NCBI RefSeq assembly: GCF_001922985.1
Contig: NZ_MRUH01000019.1
Span: forward strand, 62,001 to 126,000
DNA length: 64,000 bases
From: Teredinibacter waterburyi
GTDB lineage: Bacteria; Pseudomonadota; Gammaproteobacteria; Pseudomonadales; Cellvibrionaceae
Reading direction: 5' to 3'
Made by a program: the position numbers and the translations under genes. The notes beneath the pieces are model-generated. The model was not told the DNA's origin. It did not search any database and saw nothing but the letters and a program-made list of their open reading frames with translations. The number at the start of each line of letters is the position of its first letter. Within the stretch, counting starts at the first letter, position 1. Positions 7,976 to 17,936 of the stretch are shown here, piece after piece.

Positions 7976-10576
7976 GTGGCTATTCGGCATTCACTACCCT
8001 CAGTAAAACACTGCTCACAGCGCCTATTAATTTGCTTGAGCGCTACGCTGTTCGCGATCGCATTAAGCAGCTGCAGTAAAAATAACGAATCTGAAGAGGC
8101 TAAAAAACCAAGCAGTAAGGTAACGCCACAGCTCAACGCTGCCTGGCCAAAGCTCCCCGGTCAGCACAAGGATAAAAGTGTCGAAACACGTATAGCCAAG
8201 CTCCTAGCGAAAATGAGTCTAGAGCAAAAAATTGGCCAAATGCTGCAGCCTGCAATTAGCAATGTAACGCCAGAACAAGCGCGCGAATTTCATATAGGCT
8301 CGATTCTCAATGGCGGCGGCATGTATCCCAACGACAATCGCAATGCCACCCCCAATGATTGGCTAACACTCGCCGATGCCTACTACGAAGCCTCCATGAC
8401 CCCCATTGGCGACTTACCGGCAATTCCGATTATTTGGGGTACTGATGCGGTACACGGCCATAACAACGTTATCGGCGCGACCCTATTTCCACACAACAGC
8501 GCGCTCGGCGCAACTGGCAACCCCGAACTAGTACAGCAAATCGCTGCGGCTACGGCACGAGAAGTTGTTGCCACCGGCATCGATTGGACCTTTGCACCGA
8601 CGATTGCCGTGGCTCAAAATATTCGCTGGGGCCGCAGCTACGAAAGTTTTAGCGAAAACCCCGGCCTCGTTGCGCAAATGGCCGATGCGGCGGTTACCGG
8701 CTATCAAGGCCGCCTCGACAGCTCACAATTCCTCAATAACCAGCATATCCTTGCCACCGCAAAACATTTTATCGCCGATGGTGGCACCGACCGCGGCGAT
8801 GACCAAGGCATTAACCGGTCGAGCGAAGAGGAGCTTATCAATTTGCATGCGCAAGGCTATTTCGCTGCACTAAGTGCTGGGGCTCAATCAGTAATGGCGT
8901 CTTACAGCAGTTGGCATGCACTGCCCATGCACGCCAATAAATACCTATTAACCACCGTATTAAAACAACACATGGGGTTTGATGGTTTGGTGGTGAGCGA
9001 TTGGAACGCACTCGCGCATATCGACGGTTGCACTCGCGATAACTGCGCCGCAGCCGTTAATGCCGGCGTCGATCTTTTTATGATTCCCTACGCTCCAGAT
9101 TGGCAAAACATGATTGCCAATATCAAGACGCAGGTCGAAACCGGCATCATTCCACCATCGCGTATCGACGATGCGGTAACGCGAATTTTGCGCGTAAAGA
9201 TTCGCGCAGGACTATTTGAAAAAGGCAAGCCGTCTAGCCGCAGCAATTACCAATATGAAAAATATCTAAGTGTGGATTCACATCGCCATCTCGCACGCGA
9301 GGCGGTACGCGAGTCGCTAGTCTTACTGAAGAACAACAACAGCATTCTGCCACTAAACCCAAGCAAACATATTCTGGTAACCGGCAACGCCGCTAACGAT
9401 GCCAGTTTGCAAAGTGGTGGCTGGAGTATTAGCTGGCAGGGACACGACACCAAACCGGAAGACTACCCAACCACAACTACGATATATCAGGCCATTGCCA
9501 ATGCCACACAATCCGCCGGCGGTAAAGCGCAGCTGAGTATCGATGGCAGCTATACCCAAAAACCCGACGTAGCAGTCGTAGTATTTGGCGAACAGCCCTA
9601 CGCCGAAATGTACGGCGATATCGAAAACTTAGAAACGCTGGAATACGCCAAAGAAAACGCAACGCCACTAGCACGCCTAAGTCAGTACCAAGCGGACGGT
9701 ATTGCCACGGTTGCTTTATTTGTGTCGGGCCGCCCGCGTTTAACCACCAAAGAAATTAATAAAAGCGATGCCTTTGTTATGGCATGGTTACCGGGTAGCG
9801 AGGCAACAGGTATTACCGATGTTTTATTTAGTCATATAGATGGCAGTATCAACTTCGACTTTAACGGTTCACTATCCTTCGCTTGGCCATCACAGCCCTG
9901 TCCAGATTCACCAGATTATGAAACCAAACTATTTCCATTTGGCTTTGGTTTAAATTACCGCACGCAGAATAAAACGCCCACCCTGAGCGAAGCCTATGAG
10001 CAACGCCGCTACGGCTGTGACCTTCACAACGACCTTTACCCATCAAAACCTTACCAGTTAACGACTGCCGACTGGTTCGCAGAGCTGGAACTTAAAAGTG
10101 TGGAAGGTGTACGCGTTGAAAAAACAACTGGGTGGAATGGCTTAGCTATTGATGTGCAACGAGATAAAAGCAACTCGATTGAGAAAATAGATCTCGCTTG
10201 GAGCGAGGCCCCCAAGGTAAACATGATGCTGAGAAATGGTCGAAAGAATCACTTTGTTGATTTTGTTGCCGCGGATTACGCTCTAGTACTAGACGTAAAC
10301 TTAAGCGCAAAGCCCGATCAAGATGTGTATCTATTTATGGAGTGTGGCGACCTTTGCGCAGAACCACGCAAACTCACCGACACCTTCAGCAACTTACCAC
10401 TAAATAAATGGCAAACCCTCTATTTACCACTTTCCTGTGAAGCCAACTTACGTACGGACTTTGCGAAAATCAATTCGGCCCTGCGCTTAGATTCATCGGG
10501 GAATTTCGCATTGAGTCTTCGCAATATGCGCTTTGCGCCAGCACCAAAAAGTGACGCCATTCGGCTGTGTGATTAA
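7976..10576 (+). CDS. GH3 beta-glucosidase / glucan glucohydrolase, lipoprotein
   Basis: An 866-residue family 3 glycoside hydrolase that removes glucose from the non-reducing ends of cello-oligosaccharides or other beta-glucans. I chose the GTG at 7976 because GGGAG (7964-7968) sits 7 nt upstream; a TTG at 7970 would leave only 1 nt. The N-terminus has a hydrophobic segment ending in lipobox LSSC, so it is probably lipid-anchored in the outer membrane or periplasm. The catalytic nucleophile is Asp342 in GLVVSDWNA, and the substrate-binding KHFIADGG motif is present. The C-terminal alpha/beta sandwich contains GEQPYAEMYGD, where the acid/base Glu is expected. An additional beta-rich domain from about residue 670 is typical of the ExoP/Cel3A-type glucohydrolases of Cellvibrio and Saccharophagus. 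Next to glucokinase and a sugar carrier it forms a glucose-supply group. Confidence 0.92.
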   Translation: MAIRHSLPSVKHCSQRLLICLSATLFAIALSSCSKNNESEEAKKPSSKVTPQLNAAWPKLPGQHKDKSVETRIAKLLAKMSLEQKIGQMLQPAISNVTPEQAREFHIGSILNGGGMYPNDNRNATPNDWLTLADAYYEASMTPIGDLPAIPIIWGTDAVHGHNNVIGATLFPHNSALGATGNPELVQQIAAATAREVVATGIDWTFAPTIAVAQNIRWGRSYESFSENPGLVAQMADAAVTGYQGRLDSSQFLNNQHILATAKHFIADGGTDRGDDQGINRSSEEELINLHAQGYFAALSAGAQSVMASYSSWHALPMHANKYLLTTVLKQHMGFDGLVVSDWNALAHIDGCTRDNCAAAVNAGVDLFMIPYAPDWQNMIANIKTQVETGIIPPSRIDDAVTRILRVKIRAGLFEKGKPSSRSNYQYEKYLSVDSHRHLAREAVRESLVLLKNNNSILPLNPSKHILVTGNAANDASLQSGGWSISWQGHDTKPEDYPTTTTIYQAIANATQSAGGKAQLSIDGSYTQKPDVAVVVFGEQPYAEMYGDIENLETLEYAKENATPLARLSQYQADGIATVALFVSGRPRLTTKEINKSDAFVMAWLPGSEATGITDVLFSHIDGSINFDFNGSLSFAWPSQPCPDSPDYETKLFPFGFGLNYRTQNKTPTLSEAYEQRRYGCDLHNDLYPSKPYQLTTADWFAELELKSVEGVRVEKTTGWNGLAIDVQRDKSNSIEKIDLAWSEAPKVNMMLRNGRKNHFVDFVAADYALVLDVNLSAKPDQDVYLFMECGDLCAEPRKLTDTFSNLPLNKWQTLYLPLSCEANLRTDFAKINSALRLDSSGNFALSLRNMRFAPAPKSDAIRLCD

Positions 10577-10667
10577 TCTCGGTGGGCCGATGGAAAAGTC
10601 CAAAAGAGGTTAAACCTTCAGCCGCTGGAGTTTATTATTTCAATATCCCATAGCGGTTTTCGAAGCA

Positions 10668-10698
10668 AAAAAAGAGCGGCATATGCCGCTCTTTTGTT
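10668..10698. terminator. Bidirectional intrinsic terminator
   Basis: Perfect 13-bp inverted repeat AAAAGAGCGGCAT / ATGCCGCTCTTTT (10670-10695), with A-runs on the left and T-runs on the right, between the convergent GH3 gene (plus) and glk (minus). It can terminate transcripts from both sides. Confidence 0.85.
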
Positions 10699-10752
10699 AT
10701 ATGGAAACCTACGCTATACCAACAACATACAACTACAAGCTACCACTATAAA

Positions 10753-11715
10753 CTACAGCTGAGCCAACCAAGCGGCCGCGCCCAAGAAGGCTGTTTGTTC
10801 GTGACCAATAATATCGACAGGAATATCTTTGACGTAAGGACTCATAACGCCCTTGCTCGAAAAACGCTCGTTAAAAGAACTGTTTTTCACGAAATCAACA
10901 AAGCGGGGCAAGATGCCTCCAGCCAAATAAACCCCGCCTTTAGCGCCATAGGTTAGCGCTAGATTTCCAGATAGAGAACCAATAAAGCCACAGAACAGCT
11001 CCATTGTTTCTACACAAACCGGATCTGTGCCCGCAAGCGCATCGTGAGTGATATCTTTAGGTTCTACAACACGCGCCTGCTCGCCGCGAACGACACATAA
11101 TGCCTTATACAAGTTGACAAAACCGGGACCAGAAATAAACACCTCGGCGGACACATGACCATGCTGCTCCATTGCCGCTTTTACCACTTCGCACTCAAGT
11201 GCTGTTGCCGGTGCAACATTGACGTGGCCGCCTTCACTCGGAATAGGCAGCCAGCTACCGTTGGCATAAACCAAACCGGCAACACCTAAACCAGTACCCG
11301 GCCCAAGAATCGCTTTGTTGCCTTTAGGGTCGCGCACGCCGCCTTTTATCTGGATAAGGTCTACTGGCTTGAGTGCACTGGTGGCTACAGCCAAGGAGGC
11401 AAAATCGTTAATAGCGGCGAACTTCTCAAAACCAAACTCTTCGCGAATACCCGACTGAGTAAACGACCAATTGAGGTTGGTCATGCGCACATTGTCGCCA
11501 TCAATAGGGCCGGCGATGGCGACACAGGCGGAAATCGGTTTAACGCTGGCATCCAGTGTTTTTAAGTAAGCAGCCAATGCATCCGAGAAACTGGCGTAAT
11601 CACTGCCATTCAAAATTACAATACGCTCCAGTATAAACTGGCCCTCGCGTTCGCCTGTAACCAGTGCGAAGCGCGCGTTGGTACCGCCAATATCAGCCAC
11701 TATAGAAGGATACAT
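10753..11715 (-). CDS. glk: Glucokinase
   Basis: A 320-residue ATP-dependent glucokinase of the Glk type, the same size as the E. coli enzyme; it phosphorylates cytoplasmic glucose to glucose 6-phosphate. Visible motifs are the phosphate-binding DIGGTNARFAL at the N-terminus, AINDFAS with the catalytic Asp, GPGTGLGVAG, PSEGGHVNVAP (substrate-binding Glu and Gly), and the C-terminal LAGGILPRF. I chose the ATG at 11715, preceded by GGCAGG, because it gives the canonical N-terminus. A GTG at 11790 would add 25 residues with no counterpart in the family. It is divergent from the sugar transporter and convergent with the GH3 beta-glucosidase, whose product glucose it would consume. Confidence 0.95.
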   Translation of the reverse strand: MYPSIVADIGGTNARFALVTGEREGQFILERIVILNGSDYASFSDALAAYLKTLDASVKPISACVAIAGPIDGDNVRMTNLNWSFTQSGIREEFGFEKFAAINDFASLAVATSALKPVDLIQIKGGVRDPKGNKAILGPGTGLGVAGLVYANGSWLPIPSEGGHVNVAPATALECEVVKAAMEQHGHVSAEVFISGPGFVNLYKALCVVRGEQARVVEPKDITHDALAGTDPVCVETMELFCGFIGSLSGNLALTYGAKGGVYLAGGILPRFVDFVKNSSFNERFSSKGVMSPYVKDIPVDIIGHEQTAFLGAAAWLAQL

Positions 11716-12082
11716 ATCGCCTGCCTTTGTCTTATTTGTGAGGTTCAAGTGTGTAAGATTAAAGTGTTTTCTATACTGCTCAAGCCCCACAGGGCCTAGC
11801 TATGCTTTTAAAAAGTGATGGCACTCTAGGCAATGGGGTGGAATTCGTCAAGGCGAGAGCTGGACATTAGGAGCGGTTCAATCAAGAATGCTCGCAGCTC
11901 TTAGGTAACTTTCTTAGTGTTCTCTTGTTAGCGCTCTCTTGAGTAACCCAGTAGTTTTTAGCTGCTAGCGGTCGCCAGCGATAATACATAGGCGATAAGC
12001 CCATTGGCCGCCACTAGCGAACGCAAAGCCCAGAGCAACCAATCTCTGCCAGCCCCCAATCAATTAAAATAACGAGGACTTT
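11716..12082. promoter_or_regulatory. Divergent glk / sugar-transporter promoter region
   Basis: 367 bp between two divergent genes, so it should hold two promoters. TTGTTAGCGCTCTCTT (11925-11940) resembles half of a LacI-family operator centred on AGCGCT, but the right half is poor. An imperfect inverted repeat, GCTAGCGG near 11970 and CCACTAGC near 12010, may also matter. No gene is supported here. Specific operator calls are tentative. Confidence 0.35.
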
Positions 12083-13360
12083 ATGGCCAGCATTCCAACC
12101 CCCACATCTGCAGCCACAGACGACGCCAGCGCTCAAAATCAAACTGTACCTCTGGCCATTTTAACCACACTGTTTTTTATGTGGGGCTTTATTACCGTAC
12201 TTAACGATGTACTTATCCCTCACTTGAAGGCGCTGTTCGACCTCAATTACTTTCAAGCTATGGCAGTACAGTTATGCTTTTTTGGGGCCTACGGGGTGGT
12301 ATCTTACCCTGCCGGTACGATCATCCGTAAAATTGGCTACCAGAAAGGGGTAGTGCTGGGTTTGCTGGTAGCCGGGCTTGGTTGCCTTATGTTTTACCCT
12401 GCGGGGAGCCTGCGCGTCTACGGCTTATTTCTAGCCGCACTATTTGTATTGGCTTCTGGGATTACTATTTTGCAAGTTGCAGCCAACCCTTATGTGACCC
12501 GTTTAGGAAAACCAGAGAAGTCTTCGCTACGCCTCACTCTGACCCAAGCGTTTAACTCATTGGGTACCACTATCGGGCCTATCTTCGGCGCCTTGCTGAT
12601 CTTCTCTGCCGCCACCGTCGACACCTCGATTTTGTCTGGAGACGCCCTCGACGCTCATCGTCAAAGCGAAGCTGAGGCCGTGCAACTCCCCTATCTTATG
12701 CTTGCCGCCGCGCTAATCCTACTGGCTATTGTTTTCGCATTCCTAAAGAAGCTGCCGGTCATTATTGATGCCCAGCAAGACCCTCAACATATAGGTAAGA
12801 CTGCATGGCAATTTAAACACTTGGTACTCGGCGCCGTCGGCATATTTGTTTATGTCGGTGCAGAAGTTGCTATAGGTAGCCTGCTGGTGAACTTTCTTGG
12901 CGAGCCGCAAATCGCCGGGCTCAGTGAACGCAGTGCAGGCAGTATGATCTCGTATTACTGGGGCGCCGCCATGATCGGCCGCTTTGTAGGCGTTGCGTTA
13001 ATGCTGCGTTTTCGTCCTCAACTTCTGCTCACTATCGCCGCGATTGCTGCCACCATCTTACTCTTGGTGGCATCACTTGGCAGCGGCTCAATCGCCATGT
13101 GGTCGGTACTGGCAATTGGTTTGTTTAACGCCATTATGTTCCCAGTGATCTTCAGTTTGGCGGTCGCCAAGCTCGGACCTGCAACCAGTCAAGGCTCTGG
13201 GATTCTTTGTGTAGCAATTGTTGGTGGCGCAATTATCCCGCCACTTCAGGGGTTGCTGGCCGACAATATCGGCCTACAGCTATCATTTTTGCTACCGATT
13301 GTTTGCTACCTGTATATCGCGTTTTACGGTATCAAGGGTTACAAAATCGACGAGGCGTAA
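12083..13360 (+). CDS. Sugar MFS transporter, FucP/GluP-like
   Basis: A 425-residue inner-membrane carrier with 12 predicted hydrophobic helices, of the fucose/glucose/galactose:H+ symporter group (FHS family). The N-terminus has the hallmark [19 protein letters not shown], and helix 4 has [17 protein letters not shown], both typical of FucP and GluP. The C-half contains ...[16 protein letters not shown]. The family imports monosaccharides with protons; with glk divergent and a GH3 glucosidase nearby, glucose or galactose is the likely substrate. An ACGAGGACTTT ribosome site precedes the ATG. The stop lies 55 nt before the response-regulator gene, so cotranscription with the two-component pair is possible. 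Confidence 0.9.
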   Translation: MASIPTPTSAATDDASAQNQTVPLAILTTLFFMWGFITVLNDVLIPHLKALFDLNYFQAMAVQLCFFGAYGVVSYPAGTIIRKIGYQKGVVLGLLVAGLGCLMFYPAGSLRVYGLFLAALFVLASGITILQVAANPYVTRLGKPEKSSLRLTLTQAFNSLGTTIGPIFGALLIFSAATVDTSILSGDALDAHRQSEAEAVQLPYLMLAAALILLAIVFAFLKKLPVIIDAQQDPQHIGKTAWQFKHLVLGAVGIFVYVGAEVAIGSLLVNFLGEPQIAGLSERSAGSMISYYWGAAMIGRFVGVALMLRFRPQLLLTIAAIAATILLLVASLGSGSIAMWSVLAIGLFNAIMFPVIFSLAVAKLGPATSQGSGILCVAIVGGAIIPPLQGLLADNIGLQLSFLLPIVCYLYIAFYGIKGYKIDEA

Positions 13361-13415
13361 TACGCAGAAACGCTCCACCATCGAGTAGAACTAGACCATA
13401 GGAAGCAACACTGCA

Positions 13416-14117
13416 ATGTCGCGCCATATCACCATTGTTGAAGATGAAGACGCCATAGCCCAGAACTACGCCGACGCCATGCGTCGGCAGGGCTACAAAG
13501 TGTCTCACTACCGCAACCGACCGGACGCCCTGACCGCCTTCGCTACCCGACTGCCGGACCTCGCCATCATCGATGTCGGCTTAGGCGATGATATTGAAGG
13601 CGGGTTTGAGCTCTGCCGAGAACTTCGCAGCCGCGCACCGCAACTACCCATCATTTTTCTAACCGCGCGCGATAGTGAGTTCGATATGGTTTCAGGGCTG
13701 CGTCTTGGTGCCGATGACTATCTCACCAAAGATATCAGTCTCCCTCATATGCTGGCGCGGATTACAGCACTGTTTCGTCGTATCGACTTACTTTCCCAAC
13801 CCTCGCAGCGAGAGACTGAACTGGTACGCGAACAACTCACCCTCAACATGGACAGAATGACCGCCTATTGGAACAGTAACCACGTTGAGCTGACCATTAC
13901 TGAGATGTGGATTGTCCATGCCCTCGCCCAACATCCAGGGCACGTCAAAAATCGCCAGCAGCTTATGGACGCCGCAAACGTGGTGCTGGATGACAACACC
14001 ATAACCTCCCATATCAAGCGAATCCGCAAGAAATTCCGCGAACAAGACAATAGCTTCGACTGCATTCAAACCGCCTATGGCATGGGTTATCGCTGGTTAA
14101 ACCGCAGTGACAACTAG
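13416..14117 (+). CDS. pdsR: OmpR-type response regulator, PdsR-like (dedicated sortase system)
   Basis: A 233-residue two-component regulator. The receiver domain (1 to about 120) has acidic residues EDED, phospho-acceptor Asp53 in IIDVGLGD, the FLTAR switch Thr, and Lys in DDYLTKDIS. The C-terminal winged helix (about 135-228) ends in a typical SHIKRIRKKFREQD recognition region and YGMGYRW. The phrases GGFELCRELR, GADDYLTKDISLPHMLARI and PGHVKNRQQLMDAANVV match what I know of the 'proteobacterial dedicated sortase system' response-regulator family rather than a generic OmpR protein. The partner kinase follows 25 nt downstream. That family normally lies beside a sortase and its LPXTG target, and neither is in this window. 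Confidence 0.85.
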   Translation: MSRHITIVEDEDAIAQNYADAMRRQGYKVSHYRNRPDALTAFATRLPDLAIIDVGLGDDIEGGFELCRELRSRAPQLPIIFLTARDSEFDMVSGLRLGADDYLTKDISLPHMLARITALFRRIDLLSQPSQRETELVREQLTLNMDRMTAYWNSNHVELTITEMWIVHALAQHPGHVKNRQQLMDAANVVLDDNTITSHIKRIRKKFREQDNSFDCIQTAYGMGYRWLNRSDN

Positions 14118-14142
14118 TTTTGCACCCACACAATAGACGCCA

Positions 14143-16317
14143 ATGAAACTACGCTCGCAGCTCGTTATCGTTAGCCTCATTACCCTTACCTTGCCGTGGC
14201 TAGGTGTGCAATACGTGCGCGAACTCGATGGCCATTTGCGCAACGGCCAGGTTGAAGCGCTAAACGCTACCGCAAAAGCCGTCGCCGCGCGCTTTGCCAG
14301 CGATTCCCATCTGCTAGCCCAGCAGCGTCATTACGCCGTACCGGTGGGCGCTATCGGGCTCTACGTCCACAAGCTTTCTCGACCAATGATTTTGGACGGT
14401 TACGACGAAGACTGGCAATCGCTAAACCTTAACCTGCAACACCTAGACAATAGCCGGTCTGTGCCGAAAACAACCACAGGCAGCACCAAGATGATTGCCG
14501 GTGTACGCGCCAATATTCAGAACGCCACGCAAGGCCAAATCCTGCAGTTATTTTTTAAAGTCGAAGACGGTGATATCCGCTATCACAACCCGACACTCCC
14601 CTCACCGCTGTTCGCCGATCACCTGCGTCTACAGCTCGTCGGGCCACAAGAAAGTAAGCGTACACTCCTCGTCTACGCCTCAGGCCCCGGAAGTTTGCAA
14701 GTTTCGCGGGCACTAAAAGATGGAACTCTACAGCGAGAGTTTGGCGTCAGTGGTAATTTAGTCGAATGGCAATATGGCTATCAAATTGAGTTACATCTGC
14801 CGCTCAACTGGGCCAATCAGGCTTTCGGCATCGAGATATTTGACGTAAACAATTACCCAGGTGCCGGTCACCCAACAAGCGACAATCTTGGCATTAACGG
14901 TGAGCTACCCCCACTGCTGATCCAATCCGACAAACTGACCCGCGAGCTAACCATATTCCAACGCGAAGGTGTACGTCTCCGCCTAACCACTCCGCAGGCG
15001 CGTTTGGTGGCGGAGTCCGGTGCTCTAGATACGGAATTAAGCGCTCAACTGGCTAGCCGTCACGGCCTGCTAACATGGTTGTTCAACCGTATTTTAGGCG
15101 CGGAATCACTACCTGAATTGGACACACCAGAAACCACCGGCTTAATCGAAACCCCAGAAATATCGGCCGCGCTGCTAAACCTCGCCACAACAACACCTCG
15201 CGATACGAGCAGTCACGCCCTATCTTCAGTTGCTATCGGTAAACCCAGCAGCGGCTGGTATCGACTAGGCAAACAGCGCGTGGTTCGTGTTGCCGTTCCG
15301 GTTATCGACAAGGCAAACAACAATCAGGTTGTCGCCTTGGTAATTGCCGACCAAAGTGCCGATAGCCTCGCCCAACTCGCGGGCTCGGCACTTTACAGGC
15401 TCCTCACCTATTCGCTAGTGACCACCACGGCAGTAGGCGTACTACTATTGCTTTACGCCAGCTGGCTGTCGTTGCGTATTCGCAAGCTCAGCCGCGCCGC
15501 CCAAGGAGCAATTTCTGATCGGGGCCAGCTAGTAGAAAGCTTTCCAGTGTTTTCCAGCGAAGATGAGATTGGCGACCTTTCGCGCAGCTACGCGCAATTA
15601 CTGAAACGCCTGCAGGAATATACCCAGTACCTGAGAACCCTCGCCAGCAAACTCTCCCACGAACTGCGCACGCCCTTAGCAATAGTGCAGTCCTCCCTTT
15701 ACAACCTAGAATACGAAAGCCTCAGCGACGAGGCCAAAGCCTATGCGCAGCGTGCCAACGAAGGTAGTCAGCGACTTCAATCCATATTGAATGCGATGAG
15801 CTCTGCTAGCCGTGTAGAGCAAGCGATAGACGCCGCCGAACTAGAAACCGTTTCTTGCGAGCAACTACTTACCAACCTCGTGGCGGCCTACGCCGACACC
15901 TACACTAAAGTGAGGTTTGAATTAGTGCTGCAACCCCCTAGCGGCGATTTCACCCTACAGGCCAGTGCCGACCTGCTAGTGCAAATGCTCGATAAGCTAG
16001 TAGACAATGCCGTCGATTTTTCCGAACCTGGCAACCTTGTTACTATCATCCTAGAGAATCAGCCGCACAAACAGCTCTGGCACGTTCACAATGACGGCCC
16101 CCCACTACCCGCTCAAATGCAGTCGCAGCTATTCGATTCACTGGTGTCCGTGCGCGCTAGCGGCGCGTCCCAGCATCTGGGTTTGGGCCTCTACATTGTG
16201 CGATTAATTGCCGAATTCCACGGCGGCAAGGTTACTGCTAGCAACGCTCCCGAGGGCGGTGTGACATTTACCGTAGACTTGCCAACTAACACCAAGGCTA
16301 GGAATTTAAACAGTTAG
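14143..16317 (+). CDS. pdsS: Sensor histidine kinase, PdsS-like, with periplasmic CBM9/DOMON-like domain
   Basis: A 724-residue membrane kinase paired with the upstream regulator. Membrane helix 1 is about residues 5-22. A large periplasmic region (about 25-420) contains ILDGYDEDWQSL around Asp85, the signature of the CBM9/DOMON-like sensor module found in the dedicated-sortase histidine kinases. Helix 2 is about 425-447, followed by a HAMP-like linker. The dimerisation domain has His506 in SHELRTPLA. The ATPase domain carries DNAVDFS (N box) and GLGLYIVRLIAEFHGG (G2 box). It would sense an envelope or carbohydrate-related signal and phosphorylate PdsR. The 25-nt spacing indicates an operon. 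Confidence 0.85.
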   Translation: MKLRSQLVIVSLITLTLPWLGVQYVRELDGHLRNGQVEALNATAKAVAARFASDSHLLAQQRHYAVPVGAIGLYVHKLSRPMILDGYDEDWQSLNLNLQHLDNSRSVPKTTTGSTKMIAGVRANIQNATQGQILQLFFKVEDGDIRYHNPTLPSPLFADHLRLQLVGPQESKRTLLVYASGPGSLQVSRALKDGTLQREFGVSGNLVEWQYGYQIELHLPLNWANQAFGIEIFDVNNYPGAGHPTSDNLGINGELPPLLIQSDKLTRELTIFQREGVRLRLTTPQARLVAESGALDTELSAQLASRHGLLTWLFNRILGAESLPELDTPETTGLIETPEISAALLNLATTTPRDTSSHALSSVAIGKPSSGWYRLGKQRVVRVAVPVIDKANNNQVVALVIADQSADSLAQLAGSALYRLLTYSLVTTTAVGVLLLLYASWLSLRIRKLSRAAQGAISDRGQLVESFPVFSSEDEIGDLSRSYAQLLKRLQEYTQYLRTLASKLSHELRTPLAIVQSSLYNLEYESLSDEAKAYAQRANEGSQRLQSILNAMSSASRVEQAIDAAELETVSCEQLLTNLVAAYADTYTKVRFELVLQPPSGDFTLQASADLLVQMLDKLVDNAVDFSEPGNLVTIILENQPHKQLWHVHNDGPPLPAQMQSQLFDSLVSVRASGASQHLGLGLYIVRLIAEFHGGKVTASNAPEGGVTFTVDLPTNTKARNLNS

Positions 16318-16446
16318 GGCTACTAAAGCCTAAGCGCTTGACTTTGATCGGCAAACAAGGATAATACCGCGTCCCAAAAGCCCTAGATGGGCATGTGGAA
16401 TAGAATTTTTCTTTCATTTTAAACAGATTTTATAGGAGCAACGCCG

Positions 16447-16713
16447 GTGGCAAACTCACCTCAAGCAAAGAAGCGCGCTCGTCAAAACGACAAGGCTCGC
16501 GCCCACAATGCTAGCTTGCGCTCCATGGTTCGCACATATCTTAAGAAAGTAAATGCGGCGATTGAAGCAGGCGACGCTGAAGAAGCGAAAGCAGCATACG
16601 CTACAGCCGTACCCATTATCGACCGCATGGCCGATAAAGGCATTATCCACAAGAATAAAGCAGCTCGTCATAAGAGCCGTTTGAACAAGCAAGTTAAAGC
16701 TCTTGCCGCTTAA
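16447..16713 (+). CDS. rpsT: 30S ribosomal protein S20
   Basis: Complete 88-residue S20, which binds 16S rRNA early in 30S assembly. The Lys/Arg-rich helix ([20 protein letters not shown]) and the later [20 protein letters not shown] are diagnostic. It starts with GTG, 9 nt after AGGAG; non-AUG starts are usual for rpsT and contribute to autoregulation in E. coli. Monocistronic, followed by a strong terminator. Confidence 0.97.
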   Translation: MANSPQAKKRARQNDKARAHNASLRSMVRTYLKKVNAAIEAGDAEEAKAAYATAVPIIDRMADKGIIHKNKAARHKSRLNKQVKALAA

Positions 16714-16737
16714 GTTTAAAACTTAACCTGCAGGTGC

Positions 16738-16770
16738 AAAAAAGCCGACATTTTATGTCGGCTTTTTTTT
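16738..16770 (+). terminator. Intrinsic terminator of rpsT
   Basis: Stem AAAGCCGACA / TGTCGGCTTT with a 5-nt loop, followed by an eight-T run ending at 16770. Confidence 0.92.
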
Positions 16771-16842
16771 GGCTCACCATTAATCGGCTTAGACTCAACG
16801 AAAACTAACTGATCACCCCCAGCCGAAACGATCAGTAAACGA

Positions 16843-17895
16843 TTAAATCAAACCGTCTAAAACCCCCAGCAAACGTTCAGTCTGCAGCTTATCACCAAGC
16901 GTAATACGCAACCCCATACGCCCACCGCTATCCGCCTTAGGCCGCACCAAAATTCCAGCGTCTAGCAAACCGGCATTAATTTCCAATGGATTAGCCGGAA
17001 AGCTCCACAAATAATTACCGCCGCTGGGCCAGTAATCAATGCCTTTTGCATCCAAAAATGCTTCCAACATCGGCTTTGAAACCTGCATAACCTCATCAAC
17101 ATAGCTTTCAACTGTATCGAGATTGTCCAATGCAGCTCGTATCGCCACAATTGCAAGCTGGTTAATATCATAGGGCCCGCGAACATTTAACAAGGCGCGC
17201 ACATTTTCCGCTGCGGCGATAATATAGCCCAGTCGCAACGATGGAATCCCCCAAGTTTTCGAAAAGGTTCGTGTGACTACCAAGTTCGGATAGAGCCCAA
17301 CCAAATCGGCCACGGTGACTGAGGCGTACTCGAAATAACACTCATCTACCAAAATCACAGCTTCTGGCGCCGCTTTGGCGATGGTCACAATATCGTCACG
17401 GGACACCAGAGTGCCGCTTGGGTTATTCGGGTTAGATACAGTAATTAAACGCGTTTTATCATTAATAGCGGCCAATGTTTCCGCTAAAGGGAAACCCTTT
17501 TCACGGCTATACTGCGGCTCGATAATGGTGAGATTTTCCACCAGCGCAACCTGCTTATACATCGCGAAACTCGGCCCGGGAATAATCGCCTCATCACCTT
17601 CGCGACAGGCCGCGCGGATCACCAAGTCTATACCCTGATCAGAACCGTTAGTAATCATAACTTGATCAGCCGCAACACCGGCGTAACCCGCAATCTTATC
17701 GGTAATATCGCCATAGGCCGGATACATCTGCAAGCGACCAGAATTGATGTAGTCGATCAATGCCTGCCGCACAACATCCGCAACAGGCTGGGTGCGCTCG
17801 TTAAAATCCAACAGTAAATGCTTATGCGGGTCACGCCCATCCAACGGTGGCTTGTACGCACTCATAGCATCAATGTGTGATTTAAAAACCGACAT
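16843..17895 (-). CDS. hisC: Histidinol-phosphate aminotransferase-like protein
   Basis: A 350-residue fold-type I PLP aminotransferase of the HisC family, which converts imidazole-acetol phosphate and glutamate to histidinol phosphate (some members also act on aromatic or other amino acids). Visible features are LLLDFNERTQP at the substrate N-arm, ITNGSDQGIDL, SNPNNPSGT, DECYFEY with the PLP-ring Asp and the Tyr, and the Schiff-base Lys in TRTFSKTWGIPSLRLGY. The C-terminal Arg-containing segment GLRITLGD binds the substrate phosphate or carboxylate. Length is normal. It ends the obgE-proB-hisC series with a 41-nt gap after proB. It is not in a his operon, so it could be a second copy or a paralogue with another substrate. 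Confidence 0.85.
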   Translation of the reverse strand: MSVFKSHIDAMSAYKPPLDGRDPHKHLLLDFNERTQPVADVVRQALIDYINSGRLQMYPAYGDITDKIAGYAGVAADQVMITNGSDQGIDLVIRAACREGDEAIIPGPSFAMYKQVALVENLTIIEPQYSREKGFPLAETLAAINDKTRLITVSNPNNPSGTLVSRDDIVTIAKAAPEAVILVDECYFEYASVTVADLVGLYPNLVVTRTFSKTWGIPSLRLGYIIAAAENVRALLNVRGPYDINQLAIVAIRAALDNLDTVESYVDEVMQVSKPMLEAFLDAKGIDYWPSGGNYLWSFPANPLEINAGLLDAGILVRPKADSGGRMGLRITLGDKLQTERLLGVLDGLI

Positions 17896-17936
17896 ATAAA
17901 AGTCTCAACAATAACAGGATAGAATTAGCCGACGGC

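Noticed and set aside
11716-11790. 25-residue N-terminal extension of glucokinase from a GTG at 11790
   Set aside because: The extension has no family counterpart, and the ATG at 11715 has a ribosome site and the canonical N-terminus.
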